NCBI GenBank assembly: GCA_964630925.1
Contig: CAZVZK010000014.1
Coordinates: 1-64,000, forward strand
Reading direction: 5' to 3'
DNA length: 64,000 nucleotides
Source of the DNA: RGDT01 sp964630925
Lineage (GTDB): Bacteria; Planctomycetota; Planctomycetia; Gemmatales; Gemmataceae
Of this stretch, positions 1 through 8,528 are shown piece after piece. The position numbers were made by a program, and so were the translations under genes. Position 1 is the stretch's first letter. Each line of letters opens with the position of its first letter. The notes under the pieces were generated by a model, which made no database searches, had not been told where the DNA came from, and saw only the letters and a list, made by a program, of their open reading frames with translations.

Positions 1-39
1 CCGTGGAAGGCGAAATCGCCTGTACGAACGTCGAAAGAT

Positions 40-510
40 TCACATGCTCTGAGCGGCCCCGAACGCCGCCCGCAGCGACTCCACCCGCGCCCGGTTCACC
101 CCCAAATCGCTCCGCCCAACCCGCGACCCCGACCGAACATGGATCCGCTTCCCCGCCGCGTCCAGCAGCAGCTCCACGTCATCCACGAACCGGAACAGCA
201 GGCTCGTGCATTCCGCGTGGATGTAGCCGTCCGTCGCCGTCACGACCGTCGTCCGCGGGTACGCCGCCAGCACCGCCTTCACGCGCCGCCACGCCTCCGC
301 CGGGTCGCCCTCGAACGCCAGCGCCGCGATGGCCGCCGCGCCATCGTCCTGCGAGCAGACGCAGTTGGGCGTCGACGGGCAAGGCCGCAGGCGGCCCGCC
401 GTCACCCCCAGGTCCGCCGGCCGGCTCGCGGTGAAGCTGAGGATCAGCATCACCGCCGCCCACACCAGCACCGACACACCGGCGACGATCAGAAGCGTCT
501 TCCACCACAT
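40..510 (-). CDS. DUF1499 family membrane-anchored protein
   Basis: A 156-residue protein starting at the ATG whose first residues are MWWKTLL. One N-terminal hydrophobic segment (about residues 5-28) anchors it. The following stretch with the pattern LRPCPSTPNCVCSQ is the hallmark of DUF1499, a family of unknown biochemical function found in many bacteria and plastids. The reading frame stays open upstream to about 876, but that part is arginine/glycine-rich shadow translation and overlaps the TolC-like gene, so I reject it. It lies 41 bases downstream of the TolC-like gene on the same strand and may be cotranscribed. Family assignment is confident; the role is unknown. Confidence 0.85.
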   Translation of the reverse strand: MWWKTLLIVAGVSVLVWAAVMLILSFTASRPADLGVTAGRLRPCPSTPNCVCSQDDGAAAIAALAFEGDPAEAWRRVKAVLAAYPRTTVVTATDGYIHAECTSLLFRFVDDVELLLDAAGKRIHVRSGSRVGRSDLGVNRARVESLRAAFGAAQSM

Positions 511-551
511 GCGGGGCCACCTCGCGTGGGCGATACCCCCATGATAGCGGA

Positions 552-2417
552 TCACTCCACCCCCTTCGGCCTCGGCAGCTCGCCCGCCTTCGGCGCCTCC
601 GGCGGCATCGGCAGCCCCGTGACCTCCGGCTTCTTCACCCCCAGCGCGTTGTCGCGCGGCTCCCGCGCCGGGTACCGGGTCGGCTCGCCCTCCACCTGCA
701 CCGGGCCGGGGTACGTCCGCTTCATGAAGCCGAACGGCCCGGCCGCGCGGAACCGCTCCTCGTTGAACACCAGCCCGTGCGTCTCCAGGATCGTCCCCGT
801 CTCGCGCTCCAGCGTCGCGAGCTGCACGTTGTAGCTCAACAACGCCGCCGACTCCGCGTTCACCGCGTCGCCCCACGCCGTCAGCGCCCGCAGCTCGTCA
901 AGGTAGATCTTCCGCCCCGCGCCACGCCCCGCGATCTGCACCTTCAGGTTGTCCTCCGCGGCCATCCGCGTCTTCTCCAATTCGACGTACTGCTCGTACG
1001 CGCTGTCCAGGTCGCGGACCACGATGGCGATGCTGTGCCCCGCCGCGTGCAGCCCTTGCTCCAGATTCGCCACGTCGCGTTCGATGATCAACTTCTGCTG
1101 CCGCACACGCGCTCGCCCCTCGCGAAGCCCCAGCGGCACCGAGAAGTTCACCCCCACCGTCCAGTCCGTGAACCGCCCCAAGTCGCCCTCCACACGCTCC
1201 CCGTTCGGCGCCTCCCCGTGCAGCCCGTTCCAGCGGTACAGCGCGAAGGCGTCCATCTTAGGCAGCGCCACGTTCTCCGCCTGCACCATCCGCACCTGAT
1301 CCGCCTCCAGGATCAACTTCAATTCCACGATGTCCGGACGCCGCTCCTCCGCCAGCTTGAGCAGCTCCTCCCACTCCGCCCGGTACGACTTGCCCGCCGG
1401 CACCGACACCGGCACGATGGCCTTGCCGTCGCTCGGAGGCAGCCCCATCAGGTTCCGCAACGCCCCCTCACGCGCCAGCAGCGTCGCCTTCGCCAGAACC
1501 AGCGCCGAGCGGAACTGGTAGTACGTCAGCCGAGCCTGCGACTCGTCGCTGCGGTCGCCCAATCCGAGCCTGAGCCGCGCCTCCTCGCGGTCGAACGCCT
1601 GCTTCGACGAGTCCACCTGGTACTGCCGCGCCCACACCTCCGTCCGCGCCTGCACGAGCTGCCAGTACGCCTCGACCACCCCGCGCACCAGCTCCTGCGT
1701 CGCGTCCTTGTACTGGAAGAACGACCGCTCCGTGTCGATCCGCGCGATCACGATGGGCGCCGTGTTGAACGCGAAGCCCCCGTTCTGCAACAAGGGCTGC
1801 GTGTATCCCAGCTCCAGCAGCGACCGCTTCTGCGGGTTCAGCGGGAAAGCCCCGCGCGTGTTCGGCCCCAGGGCCGCCCGCGAAGGGTTCTCCACCCACC
1901 GCGCCAGCCATTCCCCACCGAGCACGTTGGTCTTCGCCAGCCGCGCCTCGCTGTTGTAATCGTCCACCCGCGTCGCGTCGATCCGCAGCCCCGCCCGCAC
2001 CAGCGGGTCGAACAGCGCCTGCGGCGACTCGTTCCGGTTGTACGTCTGCCGGTGCTCCACCCGCGGGTCGAACCGCCCCTGCGCCTGGTCGATGTTGGCC
2101 GCCGCGATCGCCACGTCGTAGATCGTCCGCCCGCTCGACTGCGCCGAGAACCCCGTCAGCACCCGCACCACCTTGCCGTTGACCAGCGCGATCTTGATGC
2201 ACTCGTCCAGCGACAGACGCCACTCCGCAAGGTCCGGCTGCGGGTCGGCGACGGTCCGCGGCGGCGGCACCTTGGGGATGTCCGCCGGCACCAGCGCCGT
2301 CGATTCCCGGATGTGTAGCTGCAGCTCCTCCGGCAGGATGACGTGCTGCGCCAGCGGCGCGAGCGGCGTGCACCCCGCGATCAGGGCCGGCACCAGGAGC
2401 GCGATCCATCGCGGCAT
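552..2417 (-). CDS. TolC-like outer membrane efflux lipoprotein
   Basis: A 621-residue protein beginning with a lipoprotein signal; the lipobox ends LIAGC, putting the lipidated cysteine at residue 16. The body has the long alpha-helical, heptad-rich segments of the outer-membrane efflux (OEP/TolC) family, for example the stretch around QYKDATQELVRGVVEAYWQLVQ. It is longer than E. coli TolC, with a proline-rich C-terminal tail. Its start lies 4 bases after the stop of a MacB-type ATPase, so the two are almost certainly cotranslated and form part of an export system. No permease or membrane-fusion gene is adjacent in this window, so the transport partner is unresolved. Confidence 0.85.
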   Translation of the reverse strand: MPRWIALLVPALIAGCTPLAPLAQHVILPEELQLHIRESTALVPADIPKVPPPRTVADPQPDLAEWRLSLDECIKIALVNGKVVRVLTGFSAQSSGRTIYDVAIAAANIDQAQGRFDPRVEHRQTYNRNESPQALFDPLVRAGLRIDATRVDDYNSEARLAKTNVLGGEWLARWVENPSRAALGPNTRGAFPLNPQKRSLLELGYTQPLLQNGGFAFNTAPIVIARIDTERSFFQYKDATQELVRGVVEAYWQLVQARTEVWARQYQVDSSKQAFDREEARLRLGLGDRSDESQARLTYYQFRSALVLAKATLLAREGALRNLMGLPPSDGKAIVPVSVPAGKSYRAEWEELLKLAEERRPDIVELKLILEADQVRMVQAENVALPKMDAFALYRWNGLHGEAPNGERVEGDLGRFTDWTVGVNFSVPLGLREGRARVRQQKLIIERDVANLEQGLHAAGHSIAIVVRDLDSAYEQYVELEKTRMAAEDNLKVQIAGRGAGRKIYLDELRALTAWGDAVNAESAALLSYNVQLATLERETGTILETHGLVFNEERFRAAGPFGFMKRTYPGPVQVEGEPTRYPAREPRDNALGVKKPEVTGLPMPPEAPKAGELPRPKGVE

Positions 2418-2421
2418 CGGG

Positions 2422-3171
2422 TCAGCCCTTGGGTCCTTCGTCTTCCGCCCGGATGCGCCGGTGCAGCGCCTCGGCGGCCTTGTCGATGTCCGGCGTGTCG
2501 AGGATCACCTCCCCGTCCACCAGCACGATGGCCCGGTCCGCCTTCCGCGCGACCTCCAGGTCGTGCGTGACCAGGATGACCGTCAGCCCCTCGCTCTTGT
2601 TCAGCTCGCGGAACAGCGCCATCACCTCGCGGCTCGTGCGCGTGTCCAGGTTCCCCGTCGGCTCGTCGCACAGCAGGATGGGCGGCCTGTTGACCAGCGC
2701 GCGAGCGATGGCGACACGCTGCTGCTGCCCGCCGGAGAGCTGGTTGGGCCGATGATCGAGGCGGTCGGCGAGGCCCACCTTCGCCAGGTACGAGGTGGCC
2801 CGCGAGAGGCGCTCGCCGCGTGGGCAGTCCGGGTTGTACAGGAGCGGGGCCATGACGTTCTCGAGCGCCGTCGTGCGAGAGAGGAGGTTGAAGCTCTGGA
2901 ACACGAACCCGATGCGCCGGTTCCGCAGCCGCGCCAGCTCATCCGGCCCAAGGCCGGCCACCTCGTCCCCCGCCAACCGGTAGCTGCCGGCGGATGGGCG
3001 GTCCAGACACCCGATCATGTTCATGAGCGTCGATTTGCCTGAGCCGGACGGGCCGATGAGCGCCAGGAACTCGCCCTCGTTGATGTCGAGGGACACGCCG
3101 CGCAGGGCGTGCACCTTGACCTCGCCGAGGTCGTACACCTTCTCCAGGCCGCGGAGCTCGATGAGCGACAT
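2422..3171 (-). CDS. MacB/LolD-type ABC transporter ATP-binding protein
   Basis: A 249-residue ATPase starting at MSLIELRGLEKVY. All ABC motifs are present: Walker A GPSGSGKS (40-47), Q-loop Gln 92, signature LSGGQ (145-149), Walker B ILLCDE with catalytic Glu 170, and switch His 203. The motif pattern and insertion length fit the MacB/LolD/FtsE branch that powers lipoprotein or drug export rather than import. It precedes the TolC-like lipoprotein gene by 4 bases. The frame continues upstream to 3582 but that extension is low-complexity and antisense to the Uma2 gene, so I use the internal ATG. The cognate permease is not beside it. Confidence 0.92.
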   Translation of the reverse strand: MSLIELRGLEKVYDLGEVKVHALRGVSLDINEGEFLALIGPSGSGKSTLMNMIGCLDRPSAGSYRLAGDEVAGLGPDELARLRNRRIGFVFQSFNLLSRTTALENVMAPLLYNPDCPRGERLSRATSYLAKVGLADRLDHRPNQLSGGQQQRVAIARALVNRPPILLCDEPTGNLDTRTSREVMALFRELNKSEGLTVILVTHDLEVARKADRAIVLVDGEVILDTPDIDKAAEALHRRIRAEDEGPKG

Positions 3172-3244
3172 GAGGCGGCCCCAATCAGATATCGGCGTGA
3201 CGGACCTTGCGGCTTGAATGGATTTTGTCGGGTCCCCCGCCGCC

Positions 3245-4234
3245 TCACGCGGCCTCGGGATCGACCCCCAGTTGACGCAGCCTCTCGGCGAGACGCTCGG
3301 CCTTCTGGCGGGCCTCGTCTGCCTGCTTGCGGCTCTCCTCACCGAAGCGCCGCGCCTCCTCCTCGTCGCGCCGCGCCTGTTCAGACGCTCGCCGCGCCTC
3401 CTCCTCGGCCCGCCGCGCCTCCTCTGCGGCGCGGCGCTCTGCCTCCGCCTGTCGCGTGGCCTCGTCGGCCTGTCGGCGTGCGTCCTCCTCGGCTCGACGG
3501 GCGGCCCTGGTCTGCTCCGCCTCGTCGGACAATTCGCGGCGCATGTCGTCGGCCGCGCGCTCCGCCTCGTCGGCGCGAACACATGCGGCCTCCGCCGCCT
3601 CCTCCCACGACGGCAGCATCACCCCCGACTCGCTGTCCCAGGGCCGCACGTACCACGCCGTCGTCCCCTGCACGGTGCCACGCCACAGCCCCAGCTCGAC
3701 GCCCAGCTCGGGGATCGGCAGCCGGCCTTGCTCGTTGGGCGGCACGGCGTGGAAGCCACCCCCATTCCGCTTGTGCATCTCCAGCGTCCCGCGGAAGCCG
3801 TCCACGATGGCGTAGTACGACGCCTTGATTCCGTTCTCGTAAACCCAGAACTTGCCCTCCAGCTCGGTCCGATCACGTTCCTCACTGCCGTCGCCGCTGA
3901 CGTACTCGATCACGAGGAGCGGCGAGATCAGCTCGTGCCACAGGACATAGGACCGCCTGATCTCCCCGTCCAGCATCGGCTCGACGCCCACCACGAGGAA
4001 CCAGTCCGGCGCCTTCGCCCCGCGTGTCGGCGGGTTGGTCAGCCGCCAGTAGATGAAGCTGTCCATCCCGATGGAGTATCGCCCGTCCGGGTAACGCCGC
4101 CGCAGCACGGGCGTGAAGCAGCCGGTCAGCGTCGCGGTCTGTGGGCTCTCGTGGTAGCTCGTGGGCACGCTTCCGTCCGTGACCGGGAGGTCCTTGTGGG
4201 TAGGCAGGGTCGGGGCTGCCGTCGCGGCCGTCAT
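3245..4234 (-). CDS. Uma2 family (DUF820) endonuclease-like protein with coiled-coil tail
   Basis: A 329-residue protein. Residues about 35-215 match the Uma2/DUF820 restriction-endonuclease-like fold expanded in planctomycetes and cyanobacteria: a PDWFLV strand with Asp 77, an LLVIEYVS strand with Glu 110, and the following EGKFWVYE with Lys 128, together giving a PD-(D/E)XK-like core. Residues about 225-325 are a charged Ala/Glu/Arg-rich coiled coil built from repeats like RAEEEARR, a common tail in this family. The biological role of Uma2 proteins is unclear; mobile-element or nuclease functions have been suggested. It is separated by 73 bases from the downstream ATPase. Confidence 0.85.
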   Translation of the reverse strand: MTAATAAPTLPTHKDLPVTDGSVPTSYHESPQTATLTGCFTPVLRRRYPDGRYSIGMDSFIYWRLTNPPTRGAKAPDWFLVVGVEPMLDGEIRRSYVLWHELISPLLVIEYVSGDGSEERDRTELEGKFWVYENGIKASYYAIVDGFRGTLEMHKRNGGGFHAVPPNEQGRLPIPELGVELGLWRGTVQGTTAWYVRPWDSESGVMLPSWEEAAEAACVRADEAERAADDMRRELSDEAEQTRAARRAEEDARRQADEATRQAEAERRAAEEARRAEEEARRASEQARRDEEEARRFGEESRKQADEARQKAERLAERLRQLGVDPEAA

Positions 4235-4291
4235 TGATGCTCCCTCCGTGGGTGATCCGCCGCGATTCTACCACGGGGGACGCCCCCCAGG

Positions 4292-5251
4292 CTACTCCAC
4301 CGCCAGGGCGTGGATCTTCCCCCCACGCACCTCGACGATCACGTCTGGGTTGAACCTCGACTGCGACGAATTGACCACCCGCCCGTCCTTCTCCCGGATT
4401 CTCAGGAGGGGCGGGTTGATCTTGCACTTCGTTTCCATTTTGAAAGCGCCCTTCGCCGCCGGCGACACCTTCACGACTCGCAGATCAGGGTGCGTCAGGA
4501 TGTACGCCGCCGACCACACGTCCGCCTCCGCCTCACTCATGGACTGGTCGGGCACCGCCGGCGCCGCCGGTAGCATCTCCCTCGCCCTCTTGTCACCGGA
4601 CAGCGTCCACAGGGCGAATCGGTGGATCAGCGCCTCGTCCTTGCCCAGCAGCCGCGCCTCGCGCCGCGTGCCGGGGGCCAGCCCGAGGGGCCGCACCTTG
4701 TCGCCTTCGGACCTCACCAGGACGGCGGGGCCTTGCAGCGTGAACACGGCCGGCCCCTTGTCCGTCTCGACGAATTGGCTGACCACCGTGCCGTCCGTCC
4801 GCAAAGCGTACACACCCGCCTTCTCGGCCGGCCTGACCCTCGTCACCACCAGCCGTTCGTCGCTCAGCGCGGCGTGGGCCAGCAGCTCGTCGATCTGCCC
4901 GTCGTCGAGCTTCTTACCCCACCCGAGCGGCGCCGCCGTCAGCATCGCGGCGGCCCGCGCCGCGTCACGCGTCGATTTCGGCGGCGGATCGCCCTGCTTC
5001 AAGCCGTCCAGTTTGGGGAACGGTGCCAGCAGGGCCGCGATCTGCTCGACCCGCTCGTCCTTCGCCGGCCCGTCGGCCGGCCAGTATCGCCACGCGATGG
5101 CCCCGCCGGTTAACAACACCGCTGACCCTACAACGAGCATCAGGGGCCACATGCTCGCCGGCGGTGGCGTGTCCGGCTGCCCCCCCGCAGTCTGGATGCC
5201 CAACTTCTGCTGCGACGGGACGACGCCTTCGCTACTCGGCTTCTTCTTCAT
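4292..5251 (-). CDS. Hypothetical single-pass membrane protein
   Basis: A 319-residue protein I do not recognise. A charged N-terminus (MKKKPSSEG) is followed by one transmembrane segment at about residues 34-54 and a soluble domain of roughly 260 residues, expected outside the cytoplasm. The soluble part carries alternating hydrophobic strands, for example around DERLVVTRVRPAEKAGVYAL, suggesting a beta-rich domain. It starts 10 bases downstream of the pseudouridine synthase stop on the same strand and is probably cotranscribed with it. No catalytic motif is apparent. Confidence 0.7.
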   Translation of the reverse strand: MKKKPSSEGVVPSQQKLGIQTAGGQPDTPPPASMWPLMLVVGSAVLLTGGAIAWRYWPADGPAKDERVEQIAALLAPFPKLDGLKQGDPPPKSTRDAARAAAMLTAAPLGWGKKLDDGQIDELLAHAALSDERLVVTRVRPAEKAGVYALRTDGTVVSQFVETDKGPAVFTLQGPAVLVRSEGDKVRPLGLAPGTRREARLLGKDEALIHRFALWTLSGDKRAREMLPAAPAVPDQSMSEAEADVWSAAYILTHPDLRVVKVSPAAKGAFKMETKCKINPPLLRIREKDGRVVNSSQSRFNPDVIVEVRGGKIHALAVE

Positions 5252-5261
5252 CCTCGCCCCC

Positions 5262-6269
5262 TCACGAGTACAACGGCCGATGCGTCCGCAGCGCCTCCAG
5301 CGTCCGCGCGATGTCCGCCGGCAGCGGCGCCGCCAGCTCCAGCAACGCCCCCGTCCGCGGGTGCCGCAGCCGCAGCCGGTGCGCGTGCAGCGCCTGCCGC
5401 TCCGTCAGCGTCACGTCCTCCGCCACATCGGGCTTCAGGTCCGACAGACGCACCCGGTCGCGTCCGGAATACAGCTTGTCGGCCAGCACCGGGCACCCGG
5501 CGCTCATCAGGTGCAGGCGGATCTGGTGCGTCCGCCCCGTCTTGGGGATGCACCGCACGAACGTGAACCCCCGGAACCGCTCGATCACCTCGTAGTACGT
5601 GCAGGCGTCCTTGGCCTCCTCGTCGTCCTCGCCCGCCAGCGCCATCTTCACCCGGTCCGTCCGGCTGTGGGCGATGCGCGTCTCCACATAATCGCTGTCG
5701 CGCCCGAGGATGCCCTGCGTCAGCGCCAGGTACTCCTTGTAGACCTTCCGCTGCTCGAACAGCAGCGCGAGGTCGCGGTGCGTCTGCTCGTCCTTGGCCA
5801 CCATGATGACGCCCGACGTGTCGCGGTCCAGCCGGTGGACGATCCCCGCCCGGTAATCACCGTTCAGCCCCGAGAGCGTCGGGAAGCGGTGCCGCAGCGC
5901 GTTGACCAGCGTGCCGCCCCAGTTGCCGCGCGCCGGATGCACCACCATGCCCGACGGCTTGTCGATGACGGCCAGGTGCTCGTCCTCGTGCAGCACGGAG
6001 AGCGGGATGTCCTCGGCGGCGGGGCCGTTGTGCTCCGGCTCCGGCGGCCTCATCTGGATGAAGTCGCCGTGCCGCACCTTCTGGCTGGCCTTGGCCGGCT
6101 TGCCGTTGACGCACACGCCGCCGCCGTCGATGACGCGCTTGATCAGGGAGCGGCTGTACTCGCCGTGGTACGCGACGAGGTACGCGTCGAGACGCTGCCC
6201 GTCCACCTTGAGGCGGGCGTGATGCTCCAACAACGTCTCGGCGGCCGGCGCGTCCATCGGTGTTCCCAC
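5262..6269 (-). CDS. RluA-family (RluD-type) 23S rRNA pseudouridine synthase
   Basis: A 335-residue cytoplasmic RNA-modifying enzyme. An N-terminal S4 RNA-binding domain (about residues 17-75, with GVCVNGKPAK) precedes the catalytic domain, whose motif HRLDRDTSG lies at residues 145-153 with catalytic Asp 148. Two-domain architecture and length are those of RluD, which makes pseudouridines in helix 69 of 23S rRNA; RluC-like specificity cannot be excluded. It follows the YfgM-like gene by 25 bases. A second ATG at codon 5 is an alternative start. Confidence 0.92.
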   Translation of the reverse strand: MGTPMDAPAAETLLEHHARLKVDGQRLDAYLVAYHGEYSRSLIKRVIDGGGVCVNGKPAKASQKVRHGDFIQMRPPEPEHNGPAAEDIPLSVLHEDEHLAVIDKPSGMVVHPARGNWGGTLVNALRHRFPTLSGLNGDYRAGIVHRLDRDTSGVIMVAKDEQTHRDLALLFEQRKVYKEYLALTQGILGRDSDYVETRIAHSRTDRVKMALAGEDDEEAKDACTYYEVIERFRGFTFVRCIPKTGRTHQIRLHLMSAGCPVLADKLYSGRDRVRLSDLKPDVAEDVTLTERQALHAHRLRLRHPRTGALLELAAPLPADIARTLEALRTHRPLYS

Positions 6270-6294
6270 ACGAGCATCACGCCCCCGGCCTCCG

Positions 6295-6930
6295 TCACTT
6301 GCCCAGGGGGCCGAACTCTTTCCGCATCTCGGCCAGGTCCCGCGTGTTCGCCGGGTCGTCGAGGCGCTTGATCTGCTTGGCGGCGTCCTCGCCCAGGGCC
6401 GTCTTCTCGTAATCCTTGACCAGCCGCTGGTAATGTTCCTTGGCCTTGTCGATCTCGCCGAGCGTCTCGCGGGCCTTGGCCGCCCCCCAGATCGCCTCCT
6501 GCTGGAGGACCGGCACGCGCCCCGAGGCCTTCATCAGCGCCTCGTATTCCCCGGCCGCCGTCTCGATCAACTTCAGCGCCGCCTTCTTGTCGATGCCCAG
6601 CTCGCGCAGGCCCTGCGCCAGGTCCAGCCGCGCCTGCTTGAACCGCGCCAGCCGCCCCTGCGGCGTGTCCTTCCAGTCGCTCTTGCTCAGCAGGTCCTCG
6701 AGCTGGCCGGGGAAGGCCACGTTCGCCAGGGCGGCCCACCGCGCCGACGCGATCGCCTCGGCGGCGCCGGTGAAGTACCAGAACAGGCCGACCACCAGGG
6801 CCACCGCCACGATGCCGCCGACCCAGTAGAATACAGCGGACGACGGGCCCTTCTTGACCCCCTCGTACGCCTCCTCCAGGCCATGGACGAGGGAATTCTG
6901 CTCCAGCGCCTTCCGCTCTTCGGCCTTCAT
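6295..6930 (-). CDS. YfgM-like tetratricopeptide membrane protein
   Basis: A 211-residue protein with one transmembrane helix at about residues 33-54 (VFYWVGGIVAVALVVGLF region) after a short cytoplasmic segment. A periplasm-facing helical domain of TPR-like repeats follows, with alternating A/G/Y positions such as AKEHYQRLVKDYEKTALGED. This is the layout of the YfgM/UPF0070 ancillary SecYEG chaperones, though sequence similarity is only structural at this level. A good promoter (TTGACC-17-TATCAT) sits just upstream, and the pseudouridine synthase and a membrane protein follow within 25 and 10 bases, so it heads a three-gene operon. Confidence 0.75.
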   Translation of the reverse strand: MKAEERKALEQNSLVHGLEEAYEGVKKGPSSAVFYWVGGIVAVALVVGLFWYFTGAAEAIASARWAALANVAFPGQLEDLLSKSDWKDTPQGRLARFKQARLDLAQGLRELGIDKKAALKLIETAAGEYEALMKASGRVPVLQQEAIWGAAKARETLGEIDKAKEHYQRLVKDYEKTALGEDAAKQIKRLDDPANTRDLAEMRKEFGPLGK

Positions 6931-6967
6931 CGCCGTCTCCTGGCTCGCTTGCTCTCACGATCCGTCC

Positions 6968-6996
6968 ATGATAGGGGCCCGCCCTCGCACGGTCAA
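6968..6996 (-). promoter_or_regulatory. Sigma-70-type promoter for the YfgM-like/pseudouridine synthase operon
   Basis: Read on the minus strand: -35 TTGACC (6996-6991), 17-base spacer, -10 TATCAT (6973-6968). The predicted transcript begins near 6961, about 30 bases before the ATG at 6930. It sits in the only gap (79 bases) upstream of the three-gene run. Confidence 0.65.
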
Positions 6997-7009
6997 CCCG
7001 GCCGCGCCG

Positions 7010-8347
7010 TCAGCCCCCCGCCTTCGGCGCCGCCGCGGCCGCCTTGCGGTGCTGCTCGGCCAGCGCCTTGAACCTCTCCTCTTCGCCCTTGTCCCGCGGC
7101 CTCGCCTTCTCGTAATGGGCCGCCAACGCCCTGTGCGTCGCCGCGTCCGCCGGCGCCACCTGCAGCGCCCCGTGCAGCCAGCGCACACCCTCGAGCACCT
7201 GCTCGTTGCGCAGGAAGATCTCACCCACCTCGCGGCGCGGCGCCGGGTCCCACGGCGCCCCCGCCGCCTTGGCCGTCAATTCGCGCACCCGGTCAAGGTC
7301 CGCCTCCACCCCCTTGAGACGCGCCTCCATCCGCGCCGCCTCGTCGTTCCGATCCAGTGCACGCAGGCACCGCGCCCAGGTGAACAGCAGCTCGCGCTCG
7401 TACCCGTCGCGTGCCATCGCCCTCCCCAGGTACTCCGCCGCCCGCGCCGGCTGACCCGCGTTCAGCTCCAGCTTCCCGCGCAGGTGCAGGAGCGGCGGGT
7501 CGTCCTTCCTCTCCAACAGCAGGCCGTCGAGGAGCGCCCGCGCCTCCGCCCCCTCCCCCTTCAGGATCAGGTACTGCGCCTGCAGCCGCAGCACCTCCGC
7601 GTCCTTGCCCGGCGCCTTCAGCAGCGCCTCGACGTGCGGCCCGGCCTCGTCGGTGCGGTTGGTGTCCAGCAGGAGCCGCGTCAGCGGCCGCCGCACCTCC
7701 ACCAGCTCAGGCCGGTACTTCAACGCCTTCTGGTACGCCTCGATGGCCCCGGACCGGTCCCGGCGGATCTCCGCCACGCGCCCCGCGAACGCCCACGCCA
7801 GACCGTTCTCGGGCTCCAGCTCCAGCCAGCCGTCGAGGAGCCCGCCCGCCCGGATCACGTCGTACCGGGAGAGCGCCAGCGGAACCAGCACCTCGTAAAT
7901 CAACCCCGCCTCGGGATGCTTCGCCTCCAGCGCCTTCTCCAGCACCGACTCCGCCCCCCGCGCCCCTTCCTGGGCGTCCATCAGACGCTCCTCCAGCGCG
8001 ATCGCCTCCTTCACCCACCCCAGCCGGGCCGCCACCGCGAATTCACGCCGCGCCTGACGCAAGTTGCCCGCGCGGCGGTACGCCTGCCCCAGCAGGAACG
8101 TGATCTCGTCACTCGACGGGTAGACCCTGTTCGCCTCCTCCAGCCGTTTGATGGCCGTCGGAAGGTCGCCGGCCTTGAGGGCCGCCTTCCCGGCGGCGAT
8201 GGCGCCCCAGGCGCGCATCTGCCCGAAGATCATCCACCCCGCCAGCCCCATGCTGGCCGCGAGGAAGACCAGCAGGGCGACGGTCCGCCAGTTGAATTTG
8301 CCGGGGGCCTCCTTCGCGGGGGCCGGCGGCGCTGGGGCCTTGGTCAT
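7010..8347 (-). CDS. TPR-repeat membrane protein
   Basis: A 445-residue protein starting at MTKAPAPPAPAKE. After a proline/alanine-rich cytoplasmic stub there is one transmembrane helix (about residues 22-42) followed by at least eight TPR-like units; clear ones read AIKRLEEANRVYPSSDEITF, AIEAYQKALKYRPELVEVRR and GVRWLHGALQVAPADAATHR. TPR arrays are protein-interaction scaffolds; no enzymatic domain is visible. A start 40 codons further upstream is open but lacks any matching features. It ends 79 bases before the next minus-strand gene, which has its own promoter. Confidence 0.8.
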   Translation of the reverse strand: MTKAPAPPAPAKEAPGKFNWRTVALLVFLAASMGLAGWMIFGQMRAWGAIAAGKAALKAGDLPTAIKRLEEANRVYPSSDEITFLLGQAYRRAGNLRQARREFAVAARLGWVKEAIALEERLMDAQEGARGAESVLEKALEAKHPEAGLIYEVLVPLALSRYDVIRAGGLLDGWLELEPENGLAWAFAGRVAEIRRDRSGAIEAYQKALKYRPELVEVRRPLTRLLLDTNRTDEAGPHVEALLKAPGKDAEVLRLQAQYLILKGEGAEARALLDGLLLERKDDPPLLHLRGKLELNAGQPARAAEYLGRAMARDGYERELLFTWARCLRALDRNDEAARMEARLKGVEADLDRVRELTAKAAGAPWDPAPRREVGEIFLRNEQVLEGVRWLHGALQVAPADAATHRALAAHYEKARPRDKGEEERFKALAEQHRKAAAAAPKAGG

Positions 8348-8436
8348 GGGTGCGGCTCGGGACAGGCGGGCTCCCCTCATCCAATCACCCCGCCTCCCCG
8401 CCGTCAACGCCCGCGCCGAAAACTCCGAGGGGCTAC

Positions 8437-8464
8437 TTGACTTCCTCTCGGGTCGCGTTACAAT
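8437..8464 (+). promoter_or_regulatory. Strong sigma-70-type promoter for the DUF1559 gene
   Basis: TTGACT (8437-8442), 16-base spacer, TACAAT (8459-8464). The predicted start is near 8471, giving a leader of about 58 bases before the ATG at 8529. This is the closest match to consensus noticed in the window. Confidence 0.75.
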
Positions 8465-8474
8465 CATGCGCTAC

Positions 8475-8504
8475 TGAGACTCAGTCTCATATGAGATGTG
8501 AGAC
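8475..8504 (+). promoter_or_regulatory. Operator-like overlapping palindromes downstream of the promoter
   Basis: TGAGACTCAGTCTCA (8475-8489) is a perfect 7-1-7 inverted repeat, the geometry of Fur-family boxes. It overlaps a second perfect palindrome CTCATATGAG (8486-8495), and a GTCTCA...GTGAGAC imperfect repeat spans 8484-8504. The block starts about +4 relative to the predicted transcription start, where a bound repressor would block initiation. The regulator is not identified. Confidence 0.5.
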
Positions 8505-8528
8505 ACGCTCTTTCATAGGAGTCCCGCC

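Noticed and set aside
1..39. Sequence before the first gene
   Set aside because: Only a short GGCGAAATCGCC palindrome is visible; no gene or regulatory signal can be supported.
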